DNA of 64,000 nucleotides, from contig JAZBOL010000051.1 of assembly GCA_036351115.1 (NCBI GenBank), positions 24,058 through 88,057 of the forward strand, given 5' to 3'. The DNA comes from Marinihelvus sp036351115 (GTDB lineage Bacteria > Pseudomonadota > Gammaproteobacteria > Xanthomonadales > SZUA-36). The notes under the pieces are model-generated. The model did not search any database and had not been told where the DNA came from. It saw only the letters and a program-made list of their open reading frames with translations. The position numbers and the translations under genes are program-made. Positions 24,589 through 30,668 of this stretch are shown one piece after another; position 1 is the stretch's first letter, and each line of letters begins with the position of its first letter.

Positions 24589-25866
24589 TCCCAACTCAAT
24601 GTCATAACGCCCGCTGACCACGGTATCGATGCGCGGCAGCTGTGTCCGAACGCGACGGAGGTTGTCGAACGCCTGCAGGATGCGGGCTTTGAAGCCTATA
24701 TCGTCGGCGGCAGCGTGCGTGATCTGCTCCTGGGCAAGATCCCCAAGGATTTCGACATCGCCACGGATGCGACCCCGGAGGAGGTGAAGAAGGTGTTCCC
24801 GCGGTGCCGGCTCATCGGACGGCGTTTCCGCCTGGCCCACGTGCGCATGCGGCGCGACCTGCTGGAGGTTGCCACCTTCCGGGGCCAGGGTGACGTGACC
24901 CAGGATGAGGAAGGCCGGATTCTGCGGGACAACGTGTGGGGCACGGTGGCGGAAGACGCGGTGCGTCGCGACTTCACGATCAACGCCCTGTTCATGGATC
25001 CGGTGAGCGGCGACATCCGTGATTACGTCAATGGTTACCCGGATCTGCGGGAACGGCGTCTGAAGCTGATCGGCGACCCCGCTACCCGCTACCGCGAAGA
25101 CCCGGTGCGCATCCTGCGCGCGGCGCGATTCATCGCCAAGCTCGGTGTGGAGCCGGATGCGTCGACGGTGGAGCCCATGGCGGAGGTCGTGCCCCAGCTG
25201 GAGCAGATTCCGCCGGCGCGGCTGTTCGAGGAAGTCTGCAAGATGTTCCTCACCGGCCATGGACAGCGAACCATGGAAACGCTGCAGCGATTTGGTCTGA
25301 CCCGTTATCTCTTCCCGGTGCTCGAGGGCGGAGCAGACGGCAAGGCGAACCTGCATCCGATCGTCATGCGAGCGCTCAAGAGCACCGACGACCGGATCGC
25401 GCAGGAACAGTCGGTGACGCCGGCCTTTCTCATCGCAGCCCTTCTCTGGGGGCCGGTGGAGGCCCGCTACCAGGCGCACCTCGAGGCGGGCGCCAGTCCG
25501 TTCCAGGCCATGGAGCGGGCGGGCGACGAGGTGCTCCAGGAACAGGTGCGCCGCACCGCCGTTCCCCGCCGCTTCAGCACCGTGACGCGCCAGATCTGGC
25601 TGAACCAGGTGCGCCTCACGCGAACCCGCGGTAAGCGGGCCCTGTCCATCCTTCGCCAGCCCCGTTTTCGGGCGGCCTACGATTTCCTCGTGCTCCGCTC
25701 GCTCGACGATCCCGAGCTCACGGACCTGGCGGAATTCTGGACCGAGGCCCAGAAAGACATGCCCGAGGTGGTCGCAAAACCCCAGCCCGGGAAGCGTCGC
25801 CGGCGGCGCCGGCGCGGTGGTGGATCCCGGAAAAACAGTGCCGGCGCGGGTGGTGGCGGCAGCTGA
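24586..25866 (+). CDS. pcnB: Poly(A) polymerase I (ATT start proposed)
   Basis: About 426 residues. The nucleotidyltransferase core has EAYIVGGSVRDLLLGKIPKDFDIATDA (the GG and DxD motif) and RRFRLAHVRM; the arginine-binding region DPATRYREDPVRILRAARFIAKLG follows, then a basic C-terminal tail (KPQPGKRRRRRRRGGG). The enzyme adds 3' poly(A) tails that speed RNA decay. A GTG at 24715 lies inside the GGSVRD motif and would destroy the active site, so the start must be upstream; ATT at 24586 with AGGA 7 bases ahead is proposed. The basic tail separates it from CCA-adding enzymes. Its 3' end overlaps folK. Confidence 0.92.
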   Translation: MSQLNVITPADHGIDARQLCPNATEVVERLQDAGFEAYIVGGSVRDLLLGKIPKDFDIATDATPEEVKKVFPRCRLIGRRFRLAHVRMRRDLLEVATFRGQGDVTQDEEGRILRDNVWGTVAEDAVRRDFTINALFMDPVSGDIRDYVNGYPDLRERRLKLIGDPATRYREDPVRILRAARFIAKLGVEPDASTVEPMAEVVPQLEQIPPARLFEEVCKMFLTGHGQRTMETLQRFGLTRYLFPVLEGGADGKANLHPIVMRALKSTDDRIAQEQSVTPAFLIAALLWGPVEARYQAHLEAGASPFQAMERAGDEVLQEQVRRTAVPRRFSTVTRQIWLNQVRLTRTRGKRALSILRQPRFRAAYDFLVLRSLDDPELTDLAEFWTEAQKDMPEVVAKPQPGKRRRRRRRGGGSRKNSAGAGGGGS

Positions 25867-26362
25867 CGCCTGGATATCCCTGGGCGGAAACCAGGGAAAC
25901 ACGAGGGCCCTGTTTCGCGAGGTGCCGGTCCGCCTGGGGACGCAAGCGGGCCTCTCCGCAATCGCTCAATCCAGCCTGTATCGAACCCCGCCCTGGGGGG
26001 ACGAGGATCAACCTCCGTTTCTCAACGCCGTGTTGCGGCTGAAGAGCGATCTCGACGCCCGGTCCCTGTTCGGTGTGCTGGAGGTCCTGGAACGCGACCT
26101 GGGGCGAGAGCGAAACCCCGATCGGCGCTGGGGGCCCCGTTGCATCGACCTGGACCTGCTGATGTTCGGCCGCCAGGTCATGAGCTCGCCGGCGCTCACG
26201 ATTCCACACCCCCGGCTCCACGAGCGGGCCTTCGTCCTGGTGCCACTCGAGGAGTTGTCGCCGGGCCTGTCCATCCCGGGGTATGGCCCCGTGTCCGAGC
26301 GGCTTGCGGCCCTCGATCGCTCGGGGATCGAAACGGTTTGCGGCCCCGGTTGGGCGGACTGA
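25838..26362 (+). CDS. folK: 6-hydroxymethyl-7,8-dihydropterin pyrophosphokinase
   Basis: About 174 residues. ISLGGNQGN near the N-terminus, SSLYRTPPWGDEDQPPFLNAV, and the ATP/Mg site RWGPRCIDLDLLMFG are diagnostic of HPPK. It transfers pyrophosphate from ATP to the pterin in folate synthesis. The start is uncertain: GTG 25838 has GGA six bases ahead, and GTG 25817 and GTG 25850 are alternatives; every choice overlaps the end of pcnB, as in other gammaproteobacteria. In Pseudomonas the next genes are panB, panC and panD before pgi; here only a non-coding interval separates folK from pgi. Confidence 0.93.
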   Translation: MPARVVAAADAWISLGGNQGNTRALFREVPVRLGTQAGLSAIAQSSLYRTPPWGDEDQPPFLNAVLRLKSDLDARSLFGVLEVLERDLGRERNPDRRWGPRCIDLDLLMFGRQVMSSPALTIPHPRLHERAFVLVPLEELSPGLSIPGYGPVSERLAALDRSGIETVCGPGWAD

Positions 26363-26364
26363 AC

Positions 26365-26413
26365 GGGGATGGTTGCTTTTTTGCCAAAGCGTGGTATTAT
26401 TACAACCATCCCC
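26365..26413 (+). promoter_or_regulatory. Promoter flanked by an 11-bp perfect inverted repeat
   Basis: A -35-like TTGCTT (26373-26378), 16-base spacer, extended -10 TGG-TATTAT (TATTAT at 26395-26400) gives a good sigma-70 promoter just after folK. It lies between the arms of a perfect inverted repeat, GGGGATGGTTG (26365-26375) and CAACCATCCCC (26403-26413), with a smaller GCTTT/AAAGC pair inside (26375-26379, 26386-26390). The arms may be an operator, or form a hairpin in folK read-through RNA. Confidence 0.55.
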
Positions 26414-26513
26414 GGGCAGTCCTTTCGGGCAACCGGGTTCGCAGGGCGCGAAAGACGGATACATCACTCCAAAAGCCTGCCCCTTCCCTCACTTGGGAAG
26501 GGGCATTTTTTTT
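26407..26513 (+). ncRNA. Candidate structured leader RNA or sRNA of about 105 nt
   Basis: Predicted transcript from the promoter above to the T run of the terminator. Elements seen: UUCGC-AGGGC-GCGAA hairpin (26438-26452); CCCGG (26411-26415) able to pair with CCGGG (26433-26437); and GGGCAG (26414-26419) able to pair with CUGCCC (26477-26482). The last pairing shares bases with the 5' arm of the terminator, the mutually exclusive arrangement of an attenuator or riboswitch whose folded state would allow read-through to pgi. The stretch GGGCAACC...GGGCGCGAAAG faintly recalls the cyclic-di-GMP-I (GEMM) core, but the rest does not fit, and I do not assign a class. An independent small RNA is equally possible. 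Confidence 0.5.
26479..26513 (+). terminator. Strong intrinsic terminator between folK and pgi
   Basis: A perfect 10-bp stem GCCCCTTCCC (26479-26488) / GGGAAGGGGC (26495-26504), 6-base loop, followed by A and eight T (26506-26513). It is the best intrinsic terminator in the window and ends the candidate RNA. Confidence 0.9.
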
Positions 26514-26716
26514 GGGTTGAAAAAAGCGGCGTTTCGGGAAACTAAACGCAATAAAATCAGATACCTATAAATTTTCCGGGTCAGCGCCCCCGGGCTTTCT
26601 GTTGCACGCCGTCTGCGCTACGCTTGCGTTGATTCGCGGGCTGTTTGCCCGCCGGCCATGCGGGATTTTTCATGAGACAAAAAAGCAACAGTGGGACGCT
26701 AATCGACCCGGAAACG
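26514..26716 (+). other. Non-coding leader region before pgi
   Basis: About 200 bp, A/T-richer than its surroundings, with no convincing gene. It holds a -10-like TATAAA at 26566-26571 without a good -35, a GCGTTT/AAACGC inverted repeat (26530-26550) and a GCGGGC-TGTTT-GCCCGC hairpin (26636-26652). In-frame codons for pgi exist at 26645 (TTG) and 26672 (ATG), but the intervening codons (AGA, CTA, AAA) are rare for this genome, so I treat it as untranslated. Confidence 0.5.
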
Positions 26717-28300
26717 ATGAGTATGTTGCAAAAATGCAACAACCGCCTGGCGTCGGAGTCGCTGGCCGATCTGCTGGCTGACGCCGGTCGCTTCGGTCGT
26801 TTCAGCCGACGCTTCGACGATCTTCTGCTCGACCTCAGCCGCGTGCGCCTCGATGACGAGGCGCTGTCCAGTTTGCTCGGCGTGGCGAAGGCCGCCGGCG
26901 TCGCCGGCGCCCGCGATCGGCTGTTCGCCGGCGCGCATGTCAACGAGACGGAGGACCGCCCGGCCCTGCACATGGCCCTGAGGTCGCGAGACGTCCTAGC
27001 GGGCGTGGGCGGAGAAGAGGCCGGGCGCGTCGAGGCGGCGATGAAACGCATGTTCGGGTTTGCCGAAGCCTTCGGTGCGGGTCACCTGCCCGGTGCGCCG
27101 GACGAGGCGGTCAGCGACATCGTTCACGTCGGCATCGGTGGTTCCCTGCTGGGCACGCAACTCGTCTGCGATGCGCTCGATCCGGGCGACGCCCGGGTTC
27201 GCGTGCACTTTCTCGGCTCCGTCGATGCTTTTCGGCGCGAACAATTGCTGAAGCGCCTGGATCCGGCCGGCACCGTCGTCGTGATGGTCTCCAAGAGTTT
27301 CAGCACGGGGGATACCTTGCTCCATGGCCGGCGCCTGCGCGCCTGGCTCGAGGCCGCGCTCGGCGAATCCAGGGCCCACGACCGGCTGTTCGCCGTGACC
27401 AGCCAGGTCGATCGTGCCGGCGCCTTCGGCATCGAACCGGAACGGCTCCTCTATTTCTCGGACTGGGTCGGCGGTCGTTACTCGCTCTGGAGCCCGGTGA
27501 GTCTGTCCGCCGCCGCTCTGGTGGGGCCGGAGGCGTTCCGGGCCCTGCTCGAGGGTGCTGCCTCCATGGATCGGCATTTCCGGGACGCGGCCCTGGAAGA
27601 GAACCTGCCAGTGCTCTCGGCCCTGGTCAGCGTCTGGCATCGGAACATTTGTGGTTTCGAAGCGTGGGGGTGCATGCCCTACGACCAGCGTCTGAAATTG
27701 CTGCCGGCCTACCTGCAGCAGCTGATCATGGAATCCAACGGCAAGTCCGTGCGCGCCGACGGCGAACCGTCCGGGCTGCAGACCGCGCCCGTGGTGTTCG
27801 GTGAAACCGGTACCGAGGCCCAGCATTCCGTGTTCCAGGCCATGCACCAGGGCTCGGACATCGTGCCCCTCAACTTTGTCGCCGTCGCCCGTCCCGATCA
27901 CGGCGATCGTGAAGCGCAGGACGAGCTCCTGGCCAACCTGCTGGCGCAGGTGACCGCGCTGGCGCTGGGTCGCGACGAAGCCGCGACGCGGAAAGAGCTG
28001 GGCGATCTCGAGCCCGGACTCCTCCGCCAGCGCACTTTTCCGGGCAATCGGCCTTCCGAGCTCGTCATGCTGGACGCCCTGACCCCGGGTTCCCTGGGCC
28101 GGCTCCTTGCCTTTTACGAGCACAAGGTTTTCGTCGAGAGCGTGTTGTGGGGCATCAACGCCTTTGACCAGTGGGGGGTCGAGCTGGGCAAGACCCTGGC
28201 GCCGGCGATCCAGGAAGCGCTGGCCAGCGGATCCGGCGCCGGGCAGGGTCTGGACGGCCTGCTGGCCGAAATCGACCGCCTCCGAAGGACCAACGATTGA
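26717..28300 (+). CDS. pgi: Glucose-6-phosphate isomerase
   Basis: About 527 residues of the large Pgi family: VGIGGSLLGTQLV (phosphate loop), SKSFSTGDTL, WVGGRYSLWSPVS, LLPAYLQQLIMESNGKS, catalytic GETGTEAQHSVFQAMHQG, and AFYEHKVFVESVLWGINAFDQWGVELGK with the catalytic Lys. It interconverts glucose-6-phosphate and fructose-6-phosphate. The start is uncertain: ATG 26717 or 26723 is favoured on codon use, and ATG 26672 would give 542 residues, nearer the E. coli 549. A TGTTGC-N6-GCAACA palindrome covers the first codons after 26723. It converges on the M48 protease gene with 7 bp between. Confidence 0.95.
   Translation: MSMLQKCNNRLASESLADLLADAGRFGRFSRRFDDLLLDLSRVRLDDEALSSLLGVAKAAGVAGARDRLFAGAHVNETEDRPALHMALRSRDVLAGVGGEEAGRVEAAMKRMFGFAEAFGAGHLPGAPDEAVSDIVHVGIGGSLLGTQLVCDALDPGDARVRVHFLGSVDAFRREQLLKRLDPAGTVVVMVSKSFSTGDTLLHGRRLRAWLEAALGESRAHDRLFAVTSQVDRAGAFGIEPERLLYFSDWVGGRYSLWSPVSLSAAALVGPEAFRALLEGAASMDRHFRDAALEENLPVLSALVSVWHRNICGFEAWGCMPYDQRLKLLPAYLQQLIMESNGKSVRADGEPSGLQTAPVVFGETGTEAQHSVFQAMHQGSDIVPLNFVAVARPDHGDREAQDELLANLLAQVTALALGRDEAATRKELGDLEPGLLRQRTFPGNRPSELVMLDALTPGSLGRLLAFYEHKVFVESVLWGINAFDQWGVELGKTLAPAIQEALASGSGAGQGLDGLLAEIDRLRRTND
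26724..26741. promoter_or_regulatory. Palindrome over the pgi start, same core as 18145-18162
   Basis: TGTTGC (26724-26729), AAAAAT, GCAACA (26736-26741), beginning one base after the A of the ATG at 26723. The arms and the 6-base spacing are identical to those of the palindrome upstream of the FadL-like gene. It may be an operator for a shared regulator or an RNA hairpin over the start codon. Confidence 0.45.
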
Positions 28301-28307
28301 GCGGGGC

Positions 28308-29363
28308 TCAGGGCGTTGACCGCGCCGCCTGGCAGGGTGGGCCTTCCCGGGACAGGGCGATGCGTTGCTCCACTCCGGGGTGCGTGCTGAGCCATCCCGG
28401 CACCGCGGCGTTCTCTTCGCTGCCGGACGCTCCGCCACGGGAGGCCTGTAATTTCGCCAGCAGGTCGCCCAGACAGGAAACGGGAATGCCGTGCTTCGCC
28501 AGGGCTTCGCGGGCAAAGCGGTCGGCGTCGAGCTCGAACGCGCGGCTGTAGCTGAGCTGCTGCACGATGGCCGGTCCGCCAACCAGGGCCAGGTCGGTCA
28601 CGGTCGACAGATCGCCGAGAATCCAGCCGAGCACCGTGGCCACGCCGACCGTCTGGATCAGGTTGCGCAGCCCGTGTTGCCGGGCCACGTGACCGGCTTC
28701 GTGGAGGAAGACCGCGGCCAGTTCCCGATCGTTCTCCGCGAGCCCCACCAGTTCGTCCGTGAAGATCACGGTGCCGCCGGGCAGGGCCAGGGCATTCGGG
28801 CCAAGATGACCGCCGCCGTAAAAGTTGAGATCCACCGCCAGGCCGGCCGGCAACAGGGCTTCCAGGGTCAGCAGCAGGTCCTGCTGTCGCTCATTCGTCA
28901 GCGACGTCGGTTCCAGGACCGAGGTTTCCAGGTAGGCGAGCAGGGCGTCATCGATCTGATCGGCAACCGACGCCGGAAGTGCGGCAGCCAGCGGACGGGC
29001 GAGAATCGGCATCCCCTGGCTGAAGAGCAGCCAGAGGCAGAGGGGCAGGGCGACCAGGGCGGCCAGCGACCAGCCCCAGTGACGCTCGAGGCGATCGATG
29101 ATCGATGCCCGGGGCGCTTCGCCCCGCGCTTCCAGGAGCTGATCAACACCCACGTTGTCGGAGGTTTCGAAGATGCCGAAGCCCGACCACTCGAGTCGCC
29201 GCGGGACCCTGGCCAGCCGGTCGCTCACCAAAAAGGATTCGGCAGGGCACGGGATAACACCCTCCTCGGTTTCGAGCTGCAAGCGGTCTGCCTCGCTGAC
29301 CAGGCGCGCGCTGACCGCGCGCGATGCACCTTCCGCAATGAACGTTCCCCGCAAACGCGTCAA
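28308..29363 (-). CDS. M48-family membrane metalloprotease
   Basis: A 351-residue protein: N-terminal beta-rich domain (about 1-80), one hydrophobic segment (about 97-122, SLAALVALPLCLWLLFSQG), then an M48 catalytic domain with zinc motif HEAGH in AVFLHEAGHVARQHG, the third ligand in RAFELDADRFAREAL, and membrane-associated segments between them. There is no signal peptide; the one strong N-terminal helix suggests a catalytic domain anchored to the membrane. The start overlaps the yjgN-type gene by 4 bp, so the two proteins are made together. Pairing of M48 proteases with DUF898 proteins suggests a joint envelope function, but none is proven; the substrate is unknown. Confidence 0.85.
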   Translation of the reverse strand: MTRLRGTFIAEGASRAVSARLVSEADRLQLETEEGVIPCPAESFLVSDRLARVPRRLEWSGFGIFETSDNVGVDQLLEARGEAPRASIIDRLERHWGWSLAALVALPLCLWLLFSQGMPILARPLAAALPASVADQIDDALLAYLETSVLEPTSLTNERQQDLLLTLEALLPAGLAVDLNFYGGGHLGPNALALPGGTVIFTDELVGLAENDRELAAVFLHEAGHVARQHGLRNLIQTVGVATVLGWILGDLSTVTDLALVGGPAIVQQLSYSRAFELDADRFAREALAKHGIPVSCLGDLLAKLQASRGGASGSEENAAVPGWLSTHPGVEQRIALSREGPPCQAARSTP

Positions 29364-30502
29364 AACCCGAAGTCCAGGTCGAACATTTCGCCGATCTCGT
29401 CGCCCGCGGCGCCCGGGTCGCTCCGCGCACCCGCCAGGAACTCATCCGTGTCGCCTCGCACCGAAAGACGAGACAGTCGATAGCGAAGCAGCCTCACCTT
29501 GGCCCAGGGGATGGCGAGGCCAAGTGTCAGAACGGCCGCCACCGCGTTGGTGAGCTGTATCCACCAGAACACCAGGGCATCGAGACGCAGGTCGAAACGC
29601 AGCGTCCCGAGGGAGGACACGTTGAACACGTGATTGTTGGTGATGCAGTGCCAGATGGCCCAGGGCAGAAGATAGACCGGGATGAGTACGCCGTAAGTCA
29701 CCGCCATGAACAGGTAGGGACTCTGGGTGGGGTCGGCCACGGAGCCCGGTTTCGGCATGAAAAGGTCACTGCCCAGGGTGAACACCAGCGTCATCGCGCC
29801 AACGCCCCCGACGACGCCCACGAGAATCGCCAGGGCAAAGGCCTTCCAGTAAACGCCGACGCGGATCGGCGCCTCCACCCCTTCGTTGCCGAAACGGATG
29901 TGATTCATGGTGAAGCGCCGTATGCGAAAGAGCAGCACCGGCCACAGCAGGAGATAGCCGACGATGGCGAGGCCTCCGGCGATGGCAAGGCGCGGAAGCT
30001 GACGCAGGAACGCCTCCTGGTCTTCCGGGTCGATCTGGAGCGTGGTCCAGATATAGAAGCCGGACACCACCGTGATGACAGCGAGGAGTGGGCCCAGCTC
30101 TCGGTAGGCTGCCCGGGTCTCACCCGTGAAGCCGAAGCGCAGGCCGCGGTGGCTGGTATTGGCCAGGCGAAAGTGCATGGCTCGCACGAGCATCCAGGGA
30201 AATCCGAGCAGCAGCGTGACCAGGGCAGCAACCGTGATGGCGGGGTGAAACTCGCTGCCGAACACGTAGGTCAGAAACAGCGCCGCGGCCAGGAGCCGGC
30301 CCTTGAGGATGGCGAGGGGCTTGCCGTGGAAATCAAAGCGGTGTCCACGGAATTCGGTGTTGCCGTAAAAATAGCGCCGGTTCCGTACCGTCGCCCAGGC
30401 CGAATAGATGCCCAGGGTGACGACACTCAACAGCAGGTTGACAATCCAGATCCGGAAATACTCGGCGGCATTCCCTTCGAAAGTTGCTTGTTCCGCTTCC
30501 AT
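29360..30502 (-). CDS. yjgN: YjgN-type DUF898 inner-membrane protein
   Basis: A 380-residue polytopic protein with six to eight transmembrane helices. It contains repeated family motifs: FRIWIVNLLLSVVTLGIYSAWA with RRYFYGNT near the N-terminus, and a diverged second half with MNHIRFGNEG and FWWIQLTNAVAAVLTLGLAIPWAKVR, consistent with an internally duplicated DUF898 fold. The function is unknown. ATG 30502 is chosen because GAGGG lies 6-8 bases upstream and the conserved region starts soon after; an in-frame codon at 30679 reaches into the leuS start region. It is divergent from leuS and overlaps the M48 protease gene by 4 bp. Confidence 0.82.
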   Translation of the reverse strand: MEAEQATFEGNAAEYFRIWIVNLLLSVVTLGIYSAWATVRNRRYFYGNTEFRGHRFDFHGKPLAILKGRLLAAALFLTYVFGSEFHPAITVAALVTLLLGFPWMLVRAMHFRLANTSHRGLRFGFTGETRAAYRELGPLLAVITVVSGFYIWTTLQIDPEDQEAFLRQLPRLAIAGGLAIVGYLLLWPVLLFRIRRFTMNHIRFGNEGVEAPIRVGVYWKAFALAILVGVVGGVGAMTLVFTLGSDLFMPKPGSVADPTQSPYLFMAVTYGVLIPVYLLPWAIWHCITNNHVFNVSSLGTLRFDLRLDALVFWWIQLTNAVAAVLTLGLAIPWAKVRLLRYRLSRLSVRGDTDEFLAGARSDPGAAGDEIGEMFDLDFGF

Positions 30503-30668
30503 CGCGATCCCTCGTATCCCTGCCCCGAACGGCTTCCCTGCCGCTGATAAACCCGTCTTCGCGTCCCCGTTGATTGTAACGCCATCGGCGGGCGCGTTAA
30601 GCTTTCGCCCTTTGCGGTCAGAAACGGGGCTCAAACCCGCCACGCACCGCCCAGCAGGTTCAAAGTCC

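Noticed and set aside
26407..26513. Assignment of the folK-pgi RNA as a cyclic-di-GMP-I riboswitch
   Set aside because: Only a short core resembles the aptamer; the third helix and tetraloop receptor are not recognisable, so I report it as unclassified.
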